A program made the translations under genes and the position numbers. Positions 31,778-39,283 of a stretch of DNA of 64,000 nt are shown here, piece by piece; positions within the stretch are counted from its first letter, which is position 1, and every line of letters starts with the position of its first letter. Where the stretch lies: the NCBI RefSeq assembly GCF_012273655.1, contig NZ_JAAWWP010000013.1, positions 1-64,000 on the forward strand, given 5' to 3'. The stretch comes from Streptomyces physcomitrii (GTDB lineage Bacteria; Actinomycetota; Actinomycetes; Streptomycetales; Streptomycetaceae). Below the pieces are notes generated by a model. That model saw nothing but the letters and a program-made list of their open reading frames with translations, made no database searches and was not told the DNA's origin.

Positions 31778-33007
31778 TCAGCCCGCGAGTACGGTCTCCA
31801 GCGCGCCGAGCCCGGAGACCAGGTCCTCCTCGCTGATCGACAGCGGCGGGGCGAACCGGATCGTCGAGCCGTGGGTGTCCTTCACCAGGACGCCCTCGGC
31901 CATCAGCCGCTCGCTGATCTCACGCCCGGTGCCGAAGGCCGGGTCGATGTCGACGCCCGCCCACAGGCCGCGCGCCCGGTAGCCGACCACCCCGTGCCCG
32001 ACCAGGGCGGAGAGCCGGTCGGCGAGCACCACACCGAGGTCCTTGGCGCGCTGCTGGAACTCGCCGGTCTCCAGGAGGCCGACGACCGCGCTGCCGACGG
32101 CCGCCGCCAGCGGGTTGCCGCCGAAGGTGGAGCCGTGCTGGCCGGGGCCGAGCACACTCATCACCTCGCGCCTGCCGACCACCGCCGAGACCGGCACGAT
32201 GCCGCCGCCGAGCGCCTTGCCGAGCAGCAGCAGATCGGGCAGGACGGCCTCGTGCGCCACGGCCAGGGTGGTGCCGGTGCGGCCGAGGCCCGACTGGATC
32301 TCGTCGGCGATGAACAGCACATTGGCGCGCCGGGTCAGCTCCCGGATCCCGGCGAGGTAGCCGTCGGTGGGGATGAGCACCCCGGCCTCGCCCTGGATGG
32401 GCTCGATCAGCACGGCGGCCGTGTTCTCGTCGACGGCGGCCTCCAGGGCGGCCAGGTCGTCGTAGGGCACCGTGCGGAAGCCCGGGGTGAAGGGGCCGAA
32501 GCCGTCGCGGGCCACCGGGTCGTCGGAGAAGCTGACGATGGTGGTGGTCCGGCCGTGGAAGTTGCCCGCGGCCACCACGATGTTCGCCTGGTCCGGGGCG
32601 ACGCCCTTGACCTCGTAGGCCCATTTGCGGGCCAGCTTGATGCCGCTCTCCACGGCCTCCGCGCCGGTGTTCATCGGCAGCGTCATGTCGAGGCCGGTGA
32701 GGTCGGCGAGCTGTTCGGCGAAGCCGGCCAGGCGGTCGTTGTGGAAGGCCCGCGAGGTCAGGGTGAGCTGGTCGAGCTGGCGGTGCGCGGCCTCGATGAG
32801 CGCCGGGTGGCGGTGGCCGAAGTTCAGCGCCGAGTACCCGGCCAGCATGTCCAGGTAGCGGCGTCCCTCGACGTCCTCGACCCAGGCGCCCTCGGCCTTC
32901 GCGACCACCACCGGCAGCGGGTGGTAGTTGTGCGCGAGCCGGGACTCCTCGGCGTGGATCAGCTCGGCCGAGGAGCGGCGGCCGGTGTTCTGGGGCTGAG
33001 CGGTCAT
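31778..33007 (-). CDS. rocD: Ornithine aminotransferase
   Basis: 409 residues, class III PLP aminotransferase. Key motifs: MNTGAEAVESGIKLARKW, the aspartate in LFIADEIQSGLGRTG, the PLP lysine in LLLLGKALGGGIVPVSA, and HGSTFGGNPLAAAV. The family transfers the delta-amino group of ornithine to 2-oxoglutarate, giving glutamate semialdehyde. The ATG at 33007 overlaps the stop of the dimethylargininase gene (ATGA), so both are translated together. With the Lrp-type regulator next upstream this is an arginine/ornithine catabolic locus. Confidence 0.94.
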   Translation of the reverse strand: MTAQPQNTGRRSSAELIHAEESRLAHNYHPLPVVVAKAEGAWVEDVEGRRYLDMLAGYSALNFGHRHPALIEAAHRQLDQLTLTSRAFHNDRLAGFAEQLADLTGLDMTLPMNTGAEAVESGIKLARKWAYEVKGVAPDQANIVVAAGNFHGRTTTIVSFSDDPVARDGFGPFTPGFRTVPYDDLAALEAAVDENTAAVLIEPIQGEAGVLIPTDGYLAGIRELTRRANVLFIADEIQSGLGRTGTTLAVAHEAVLPDLLLLGKALGGGIVPVSAVVGRREVMSVLGPGQHGSTFGGNPLAAAVGSAVVGLLETGEFQQRAKDLGVVLADRLSALVGHGVVGYRARGLWAGVDIDPAFGTGREISERLMAEGVLVKDTHGSTIRFAPPLSISEEDLVSGLGALETVLAG

Positions 33008-33819
33008 GCGGGACGTACCTCCTGGGTGCAGCACTTGGCGCTTCCGCCGGCCTTGTGCAGTTCGGACAGATCGACGGGGATCGGTTCGTAGCCGCGCTCG
33101 GCGAGCTGGGCGGTGAGCTGCCCGGCGCCCGGCGAGACGATCACATGGCGGCCGTCGGAGACGGCGTTGAGGCCGAAGGCGAAGGCGTCCTCGCGGGTGG
33201 CCAGGATCGCGTCCGGGTACAGCCGCTGCAGCGCCTCCCGGCTGCCCGGCGAGAAGGCCTCCGGGTAGTAGGCGATGTTCTCGTCGTCGAGGGCGAACAG
33301 CGCGGTGTCGAGGTGGTAGAAGTACGGGTCGGTCAGATGCAGGCTGACCACCGGGATCCCAAGGTACTCCTGCGCCTCCTGGTGCGCGGCGAGCGCGGTG
33401 CGGAAGCCGGTGCCCGCGAGCAGGTGCCGGCCGACCGTCACCAGGTCGCCCTCGCCCTCGCAGACGAACTCGGGCTCCCGTACGTCGAAGCCCGCCGCCT
33501 TGAACCAGGCCTGGTGCGCCGGGGCCTCCGCCACCCGCTCGGGGGCGTAGAAGCGGGAGCCGAGGACCCGGCCGCCGACCACGGCGGCGCCGTTGGCCGC
33601 GAAGACCATGTCGGGCAGCCCGGGCACCGGTTCGAGGAGTTCCACGGTGTGCCCGAGCGAGCGGTAGGTGTCGACCAGCTCCTGCCACTGGGCGAGGGCC
33701 AGGGCCGGGTCGACCGGCGCGCCCCCGGTCATCCAGGGGTTGATCGCGTAGGTCACGTCGAAGTAGCGCGGCTCGCACATGAGGTATCTGCGCGTTCGGG
33801 CAGCGGGCGTGGACGGCAC
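33004..33819 (-). CDS. Dimethylargininase / amidinotransferase-family hydrolase
   Basis: 271 residues from a GTG at 33819 with GAGAGG 8 bases upstream; an internal ATG at residue 14 (MCEPRYFD) is an alternative. The pentein fold is recognised from PDMVFAANGA, the His of YFYHLDTAL and the catalytic Cys in the C-terminal KCCTQEVR. The family converts methylated arginine to citrulline and an amine, and relatives act on arginine itself. Coupling to ornithine aminotransferase suggests a role in arginine breakdown, but the true substrate cannot be read from sequence. Confidence 0.88.
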   Translation of the reverse strand: MPSTPAARTRRYLMCEPRYFDVTYAINPWMTGGAPVDPALALAQWQELVDTYRSLGHTVELLEPVPGLPDMVFAANGAAVVGGRVLGSRFYAPERVAEAPAHQAWFKAAGFDVREPEFVCEGEGDLVTVGRHLLAGTGFRTALAAHQEAQEYLGIPVVSLHLTDPYFYHLDTALFALDDENIAYYPEAFSPGSREALQRLYPDAILATREDAFAFGLNAVSDGRHVIVSPGAGQLTAQLAERGYEPIPVDLSELHKAGGSAKCCTQEVRPA

Positions 33820-33861
33820 AGGGGTTTCCTCTCGCCGTAGGGCAAACGCGGGGATGTCTCC

Positions 33862-33890
33862 ACGGTAGGAACACCGGTGATCTGCGACAA
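33862..33890 (-). promoter_or_regulatory. Promoter of the dimethylargininase-rocD operon
   Basis: On the minus strand TTGTCG (33890-33885) and TACCGT (33867-33862) are spaced 17 bp, matching the Streptomyces housekeeping sigma pattern. The leader to the GTG would be about 35 bases. Confidence 0.55.
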
Positions 33891-33962
33891 CGCCTGTGGA
33901 TTGCGTGTACTCGCAGGAGTTTTGCGTCCATCGCGCGCGGTGCGGGGTTTCTTTTCACGGCG

Positions 33963-33995
33963 CCCCAATCCTCCCGCCCCGCTGGAGGGTTGGGG
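33963..33995 (-). terminator. Terminator of the Lrp-type gene
   Basis: Twelve-pair stem (33963-33974 with 33984-33995) with one G-T pair and a 9-base loop, starting one base after the Lrp gene stop codon. It separates the regulator from the downstream operon. Confidence 0.75.
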
Positions 33996-33996
33996 C

Positions 33997-34497
33997 TCAG
34001 GAGACCCCCTCGGCGCCGCGCGGCGGGGCCGAGGCCCCGGCGTCGGGCGAGCCGGGCAGCAGATGGGTCAGGACGATGACGCTGTTGGTGCGGCGCACGA
34101 AGTCCTCGGCCCGGATGCGTTCGAGCACCTCCTCGAAGTGCTCGATGTCGGCGGCGCGGATGTGCAGCAGGGCGTCGGCGCCCCCGGTGACCGTCATGGC
34201 GGCGACCACCTCCGGGTAGGTACGGGCCACCTCGGCGAGCCTGCGGGGCGGGGCGGCGCCCTCGCAGAAGACCTCGACGTAGGCCTCGGTGCGCCAGCCG
34301 AGGGCGCTCGGGCGGACCACGGTGGTGAAGCCGGTGATGACCTCGCTCTCGCGCATGCGGTCGACCCGGCGTTTGACGGCCGCCGGGGAGAGGCCGATCT
34401 CCTGGCCGATCTCCACGAAGCTGCGGCGGGCGTTCGCCACCAGGGCGGCGAGGATCTTGCGGTCGAGTGGGTCGAGGGACACCGGCTGATGTGCCAT
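33997..34497 (-). CDS. Lrp/AsnC-family transcriptional regulator
   Basis: 166 residues. The N-terminal helix-turn-helix (LDPLDRKILAALVANARRSF, then IGQEIGLSPAAVKRRVDRM) is followed by an AsnC ligand-binding domain with the family's GGADALLHIRA core. Lrp-type proteins form octamers that respond to amino acids. It lies immediately upstream of, and in the same direction as, the dimethylargininase-rocD operon, separated by a terminator and a separate promoter, so it is the obvious candidate regulator of arginine/ornithine use here. Confidence 0.92.
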   Translation of the reverse strand: MAHQPVSLDPLDRKILAALVANARRSFVEIGQEIGLSPAAVKRRVDRMRESEVITGFTTVVRPSALGWRTEAYVEVFCEGAAPPRRLAEVARTYPEVVAAMTVTGGADALLHIRAADIEHFEEVLERIRAEDFVRRTNSVIVLTHLLPGSPDAGASAPPRGAEGVS

Positions 34498-34667
34498 GTA
34501 CGGGGTGCTCCTGCCTTCCTGGTCGGTCCGCCGGGTGCGCGGTGCCGCCGCGCGTCACCTGGAGCTTCGCGCACCCGGCCCCCTTCGCGCGAGCTCCCGC
34601 CGACGTGGCTGCCCAGGACGGCGGCCCCGCACTCCCCCACGAGCCGCCCGACACCCCTCACCCCGTT

Positions 34668-34683
34668 TACTTACCGTCTAGTA
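34668..34683. promoter_or_regulatory. Possible TetR-type operator before the DoxX-like gene
   Basis: TACTTACCGTCTAGTA is an imperfect 16-bp dyad (10 of 16 positions symmetric) in an A/T-richer patch 31 bp before the ATG. It resembles operators bound by TetR-family repressors; no TetR gene is in the window. Confidence 0.3.
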
Positions 34684-34713
34684 GGCTCCCGGGAAATCCC
34701 TCAAGGAGCCCAC

Positions 34714-35091
34714 ATGCCGCAGAACATCAGCTCCCCGAAACTCCTCGCCGGACTGCTCGCCGGAGCAGGCCTCGCCCATCTCGCCGCCCCCCGGGTCTTC
34801 GACGCGATGGTGCCGCGCGTCCTGCCCGGCCCGGCCCGCACCTGGACCCAGGCCAGCGCGGCGGTGGAGTTCGCGCTCGCCGCGGGGGTCGCCTGGCCGC
34901 GGACCCGCCGGATCGCCGCGAAGTCGGCCGCCGCCTTCTTCGTCGGCGTCTTCCCCGGCAACGTCCAGATGGCCCTCGACTGGCGCACGAAGCCCGCCCC
35001 GCTGCGCAACGCCGCGCTGGCCCGGCTGCCGCTCCAGGCGCCGCTGGTCCTGTGGGCGCACCAGGTCGGCAAGAAGGCAGGGCAGCCCTGA
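34714..35091 (+). CDS. DoxX-like small membrane protein
   Basis: 125 residues; the ATG at 34714 has AAGGAG 5 bases upstream. Four hydrophobic stretches: LLAGLLAGAGLAHLAAP, AAVEFALAAGVAW, SAAAFFVGVFPGNVQMAL and LARLPLQAPLVLWAHQV. This pattern, with the PGNVQMAL motif, matches the DoxX-like/DUF4870-type proteins common in Actinobacteria. Function unknown; relatives are linked to redox stress, and the next gene in the same direction is a peroxiredoxin. Confidence 0.75.
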   Translation: MPQNISSPKLLAGLLAGAGLAHLAAPRVFDAMVPRVLPGPARTWTQASAAVEFALAAGVAWPRTRRIAAKSAAAFFVGVFPGNVQMALDWRTKPAPLRNAALARLPLQAPLVLWAHQVGKKAGQP

Positions 35092-35221
35092 GCCGGGCGG
35101 GCGGCGCGGACGGCCCGTACCCGCCGCCCGGGCACCGGCGGCTCAGCAGGCCGGCACCGCAGCACATCGGCACCGCGACCGCGGTACGTCAGCGCATCAG
35201 CAGATCGGCGGAGGAGCACAC

Positions 35222-35677
35222 ATGAAGATCGGTGACCTGGTCGAGGACTTCGAACTGCCCGACGAGAACGGCGAGGTGCGGAGCCTGACCGGCCTGCTCG
35301 CCGAGGGCCCGGTGGTGCTCTTCTTCTACCCGGCCGCGCTCACCCCGGGCTGCACCGCCGAGGCCTGCCACTTCCGGGACCTGGCCGCGGAGTTCCGGGC
35401 CGCGGGCGGCCGCCCGGTCGGCGTCAGCGGCGACAGCGTGGCGCGCCAGCAGGAGTTCTCCGGCAAGCACACCCTCGGCTACCCGCTGCTCTCCGACCCC
35501 GAGGGCGGCGTCCGGGAACGCTTCGGCGTCAAGCGGGGCCTCACGGTGCTGCCGACCAAGCGGGCCACCTTCGTGATCGGCACCGACCGGCGGGTCGTCG
35601 AGATCGTCCGCAGCGAACTGCGCATGAGCGCCCACGCGGACCGCGCCCTGGCGGCCCTGCGCGGGCTGTCCGCCTGA
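35222..35677 (+). CDS. bcp: Peroxiredoxin of the Bcp/PrxQ type
   Basis: 151 residues; the ATG at 35222 has GGAGGAG upstream. Peroxidatic Cys44 lies in LTPGCTAEACHFRD and the resolving Cys49 is five residues later, the arrangement of two-cysteine PrxQ enzymes. It reduces hydrogen and organic peroxides in the cytoplasm with thioredoxin as donor. It follows the DoxX-like gene by 130 bp in the same direction. Confidence 0.93.
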   Translation: MKIGDLVEDFELPDENGEVRSLTGLLAEGPVVLFFYPAALTPGCTAEACHFRDLAAEFRAAGGRPVGVSGDSVARQQEFSGKHTLGYPLLSDPEGGVRERFGVKRGLTVLPTKRATFVIGTDRRVVEIVRSELRMSAHADRALAALRGLSA

Positions 35678-35712
35678 GCGCCGCGGGGTCGTACGGGACC
35701 TTGCGACAAGGA

Positions 35713-35744
35713 GGGCCCGGCGCGCGGCACGTCGCGCCGGGCCC
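35713..35744. terminator. Bidirectional terminator, 12-bp perfect stem
   Basis: GGGCCCGGCGCG (35713-35724) pairs with 35733-35744 across an 8-base loop, between the convergent peroxiredoxin and lipoprotein genes. Confidence 0.85.
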
Positions 35745-35756
35745 CGCCACGGCCGC

Positions 35757-37031
35757 TCAGGAGACGGCGGCCGCGCCCTTGCCCGCCGCGGCGAGGTACT
35801 TCTTCCAGCCGCCCGCGGGCCGCTCGCCGATCTCCAGGCTCTGCAGCCGGTCGAGGACGGCCGGGTCCTGCGCGTCCAGCCAGTCCACGAACTGACGGAA
35901 CGACACCAGCCGCACCTCCTTCTCGTCCGCGACCCGCTTCAGCGTCTCCTCGACGGCGTCCATGTAGATCCCGCCGTTCCACTCCTCGAAGTGGTTGCCG
36001 ATGAACAGCGGCGCCCGGTTGGTCTCGTAGGCCCGGCGGAAGCCCGCGAGATAGGCCCCGGTCGCCTGGGTGCGCCAGGCCGGGTAGTTGTACGAGGGGG
36101 CCCGGGTGCTGTTGAGCGACTGGTTGGCGAGGATGTTGTAGTCCATCGACAGGACCTCGAAGCTGTGCCCGGGGAAGGGGATCCCCTGGAGCGGCAGGTC
36201 CCACAGCCCCTGCTTCTTGCGCGGCCAGCGCTGTACGCCGCCGGGCGAGGAGGCGTCGTAGCGCCAGCCCATCTCGCGGGCGGTGGGCAGCAGATTGCCC
36301 TGGCCGAGCAGGCAGGGGGTGCGGCCGCCGACCAGTTCCTTGTCGTAGTCGAAGGGCAGCGGGTCGTCGTCGGCCCAGCCGGTGTTCGTCCGCCAGGTCT
36401 TGATGAACTCCCTGGCCTGCTCGATCTCGCTGCGCCACTGCGCGGGCGTCCAGTGCTCCACGCTGCCGCTGCCGCCGCAGAAGTGGCCGTTGAAGTGGGT
36501 GCCGATCTCATGGCCGTTGAGCCAGGCCTGGCGCACGTACCGCAGCGTCTCCTTGAGGTGCGGGTCGGAGAGGTAGCCGATGTCCGAGGCGCCGACCGTG
36601 TTGTTCGGCGGCCGGTACAGGCGGCGCTTGGACTCCGGGAGCAGGTACACCCCGGAGAGGAAGAAGGTCATGTGCGCGCCGTGCTCCTCGGCGAGCTTCA
36701 GGAAGCGGGGGAAGAGCCCGTTGCCGACCTCGCCCGCACCGTCCCAGGAGAAGACCACGAACTGCGGTGGCGTCTCGCCCGGTTCGAGCCGTACGGGTTC
36801 CGCGGGCTGGTTCGGCTGTCTGCCGGTGTACGCGGTCGAGCCGTCCCCGATGAGCCGCGGCGCGCTCCGGCGCGCGGAGTCGGCGCCCGGCGCGGCCTTG
36901 CGTTCCGGCCCGGCGGGCCCGTGCTCCCCGGGCCGGCTCACGGTGCCGCACCCGGCAAGACCCGCGGCGGCGGCTCCCAGTCCCAGCCCCATTCCCACTG
37001 CGCCTCTACGGCTGATCTCGCTCACTGGCAT
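35757..37031 (-). CDS. Tat-exported lipoprotein with NodB-like polysaccharide deacetylase fold
   Basis: 424 residues from ATG 37031, chosen because the next residues form a twin-arginine signal (SEISRRGAVGMGLG) ending in a lipobox (LAGC). No clear ribosome site precedes it. The exported part resembles NodB-type deacetylases: FSWDGAGE at the first motif, TFFLSG after it, and NGHEIGTHFNGHF as the His pair. The first catalytic Asp of the usual FDDG is Trp here, so activity is uncertain. The rest (EEWNGGIYMDAVEETL and others) matches long actinomycete lipoproteins of this group. It may bind or modify cell-surface polysaccharide. Confidence 0.8.
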   Translation of the reverse strand: MPVSEISRRGAVGMGLGLGAAAAGLAGCGTVSRPGEHGPAGPERKAAPGADSARRSAPRLIGDGSTAYTGRQPNQPAEPVRLEPGETPPQFVVFSWDGAGEVGNGLFPRFLKLAEEHGAHMTFFLSGVYLLPESKRRLYRPPNNTVGASDIGYLSDPHLKETLRYVRQAWLNGHEIGTHFNGHFCGGSGSVEHWTPAQWRSEIEQAREFIKTWRTNTGWADDDPLPFDYDKELVGGRTPCLLGQGNLLPTAREMGWRYDASSPGGVQRWPRKKQGLWDLPLQGIPFPGHSFEVLSMDYNILANQSLNSTRAPSYNYPAWRTQATGAYLAGFRRAYETNRAPLFIGNHFEEWNGGIYMDAVEETLKRVADEKEVRLVSFRQFVDWLDAQDPAVLDRLQSLEIGERPAGGWKKYLAAAGKGAAAVS

Positions 37032-37331
37032 CCCAACCCGTGCCGCAGCACAGCACGTTGTGACTTGGCGACTGACATGCCAGACCATAAATCACATAAA
37101 TAGATAAATACGACATTCAGTCCGGCGCGCCGGGCAGTGGAGTGAGGGGCCGGGGTTCGTCGGGGTCCGGCGGCAGGCTCGGCGGCGCGGGCCAGGGGGC
37201 CGGGCCGGGGGTGCCGAGCGGCCCGGGAGGCACCGAAAGCGGCGAGGCGGGGGAAAGAGGCCGGGCACCCGCGCGAGAGAAGGCGGACCCGGCGGACAGC
37301 ACCGCGAAACCGCATGCAGGACCTGCAGTCC
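37032..37331 (-). other. Intergenic region with AT-rich promoter island
   Basis: The stretch 37078-37120 is the most A/T-rich in the window (TAAATAGATAAATACG) and lies just upstream of the lipoprotein gene, so it very likely carries its promoter; TATGGT on the minus strand (37089-37084) is a possible -10 without a good -35. A 12-bp palindrome CCGGCGCGCCGG (37122-37133) adjoins it. The rest is plain GC-rich sequence. Confidence 0.55.
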
Positions 37332-37805
37332 TCAGGCGAAGGACGTGGGCCCCTCGCCCTCGTCGACCACGTGCATCGCCGCCTCCTCCGCCGAGGCGGC
37401 CGCGCCGTCGATGCCGACGTCCGCGGCGAGCAGATCCCCCTCCACGTTCCCGTGGGCGCCCTCGTCCGGGGCGACCAGCCGGCCCGCCCGTGCGGCGCCG
37501 ACCTCGCCGTCGCCGAACTCGTCGTCGTCGAGGTCCCGGTAGGCCCGGCCGTCCGGCACCTGCACATCGGGCAGTTCCTCGGCGAGGCGCTCCGCCAGGG
37601 ACTCCCCGCGCATCTGCTCGGCGGCCGTCACGCCCACGCTCTCCACGCCGAGCGCCCGCTCGGGCGGCGAGTACCCCTCGTCGAGCGGATCGGCGACCTC
37701 GTCGAGGATGAGGGTGTCGTCGGCCTCCAGGAGACCTTCGTCGTCCTGGACCTCGGAGCCGTCCGGCTGGTAGACGTCGTCGCCGCGGGCGTTGTCGCCG
37801 TTCAC
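37332..37805 (-). CDS. DUF5709-type acidic conserved protein
   Basis: 157 residues from GTG 37805, which has a GGAGGGAGG ribosome site 5 bases upstream. The protein is very acidic and lacks membrane or signal segments. It matches the actinomycete DUF5709 family by its DVYQPDGSEVQDDEG start, the LDEGYSPPERALGVESVGVT segment and the RLAEELPDV region. Function unknown. Divergent from the slipin gene. Confidence 0.75.
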   Translation of the reverse strand: MNGDNARGDDVYQPDGSEVQDDEGLLEADDTLILDEVADPLDEGYSPPERALGVESVGVTAAEQMRGESLAERLAEELPDVQVPDGRAYRDLDDDEFGDGEVGAARAGRLVAPDEGAHGNVEGDLLAADVGIDGAAASAEEAAMHVVDEGEGPTSFA

Positions 37806-37982
37806 GAAGACCTCCCTCCGGGGCGGCGGGCGGCCGCACGCGCGACCCCCGGTACCGGTACGGCCGGTGTCCCGCCTGCTGCGGGCACCGCCCGCGTGCC
37901 TCCCATGGTCCTCCTGCGCCGCCGATCCGCAACAGCCCGGACCCGGCCCTCCTGACGCTGCGTACCGGTCCGTACGCGGCAT

Positions 37983-38011
37983 CTGACCACCGGGCGAAAG
38001 CGGCCTACCAT
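37983..38011 (+). promoter_or_regulatory. Promoter of the slipin gene
   Basis: CTGACC (37983-37988) and TACCAT (38006-38011) at 17 bp spacing, about 36 bp before the ATG. Confidence 0.5.
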
Positions 38012-38046
38012 GGCATTACGGGCGTACGAGGCGTCAGGGGGCCAAG

Positions 38047-39129
38047 ATGCTCGAAGAACTTCTGGCAGCAGGGGCAGGCCTGGTCACCGCGGGCGCCCTG
38101 TACACGGCGGCTGCCGCACGCGTGGTGAAGCAGTACGAGCGCGGCATCGTCTTCCGGCTCGGGCGGCTCAGCGGCGGGGCCCGCAGCCCCGGCTTCACGA
38201 TGGTCGTCCCCGGCTTCGACCGGCTGCGCAAGGTGAACATGCAGATCGTGACGATGCCGGTGCCCGCACAGGAGGGCATCACCCGGGACAACGTCACGGT
38301 CCGGGTCGACGCGGTCGTCTACTTCCGGGTGGTGGACGCGGCGAACGCCATCGTCCAGGTCGAGGACTACCGGTTCGCGGTCTCCCAGATGGCGCAGACC
38401 TCGCTGCGGTCCATCATCGGCAAGAGCGATCTCGACGACCTCCTCTCCGACCGCGAGAAACTGAACCAGGGCCTGGAGCTGATGATCGACAGCCCGGCCG
38501 TCGGCTGGGGGGTGCAGATCGACCGGGTGGAGATCAAGGACGTCTCGCTGCCCGACACCATGAAGCGCTCGATGGCCCGCCAGGCGGAGGCCGACCGGGA
38601 GCGCCGGGCCCGCGTCATCAACGCCGACGCCGAACTGCAGGCCTCCAAGAAGCTCGCCGAGGCGGCCTCGGTGATGTCCCAGCAGCCGGCCGCCCTCCAA
38701 CTGCGGCTGCTCCAGACCGTCGTGGCGGTCGCGGCGGAGAAGAACTCCACCCTGGTCCTCCCCTTCCCGGTGGAGCTGCTGCGCTTCCTGGAGCGCGCCC
38801 AGCAGAACAACACCCCAGGGCCCGAGGCTCCCGCCGGTGCCACCGCGAGCCCCGGCCCGGCTCCGGACGCCTCCTCACCGGACGCCCCGGACACCGTCAC
38901 GCCCACCACGACCGAGGGCCCGCCGCCGCCTTTCCCGGAGGCCGCGCTCCCGGATGTGTCGCTCCCGGACATGCCGCTGCCCGAGGCGCCCGGCGCCATC
39001 CCGGCCCCGCCCGAACCCCCGGCCGGAACCGCGGCACCGGACGCGGGCACCGGCGGCGGGACGGACCCGGCGGGCTCCGGTCGGGTCCCGCCCGGCACCG
39101 CGCCCAGGCATCCCGGCGACACCCCCTAG
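38047..39129 (+). CDS. Slipin (SPFH/stomatin-family protein)
   Basis: 360 residues. A hydrophobic N-terminus (about 1-25) anchors it, then a stomatin/SPFH domain: KQYERGIVFRLGRL, PGFTMVVPGFDRLRKV, RDNVTVRVDAVVYFRVVD, IIGKSDLDDLLSDR and GVQIDRVEIKDVSLP. A coiled-coil region (about 178-215) follows. The last ~100 residues are a Pro/Ala-rich low-complexity tail, an addition to the ~250-residue core. Slipins form membrane-associated oligomers; bacterial ones usually neighbour an NfeD gene, which is absent here. Confidence 0.9.
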   Translation: MLEELLAAGAGLVTAGALYTAAAARVVKQYERGIVFRLGRLSGGARSPGFTMVVPGFDRLRKVNMQIVTMPVPAQEGITRDNVTVRVDAVVYFRVVDAANAIVQVEDYRFAVSQMAQTSLRSIIGKSDLDDLLSDREKLNQGLELMIDSPAVGWGVQIDRVEIKDVSLPDTMKRSMARQAEADRERRARVINADAELQASKKLAEAASVMSQQPAALQLRLLQTVVAVAAEKNSTLVLPFPVELLRFLERAQQNNTPGPEAPAGATASPGPAPDASSPDAPDTVTPTTTEGPPPPFPEAALPDVSLPDMPLPEAPGAIPAPPEPPAGTAAPDAGTGGGTDPAGSGRVPPGTAPRHPGDTP

Positions 39130-39213
39130 ACCGCCCTAGCCGGGCCGGGGTCATATGCCCTGAGCACCACCGAATCGGGTGTTGCCAAAGCCCTTACGCG
39201 CCGTCGCCGACTG

Positions 39214-39242
39214 TGTCAGAGTCGTAACCGATCGTTCTGACA
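39214..39242. promoter_or_regulatory. TGTCAGA/TCTGACA inverted repeat upstream of phosphatase gene
   Basis: Perfect 7-bp arms (39214-39220 and 39236-39242) separated by 15 bp, 41 bp before the ATG of the PAS-phosphatase gene. The arrangement suits a dimeric regulator. Confidence 0.4.
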
Positions 39243-39283
39243 GAATGGGACGTACCGATTCCGTTGCCCCCACCGGAGTGTTC

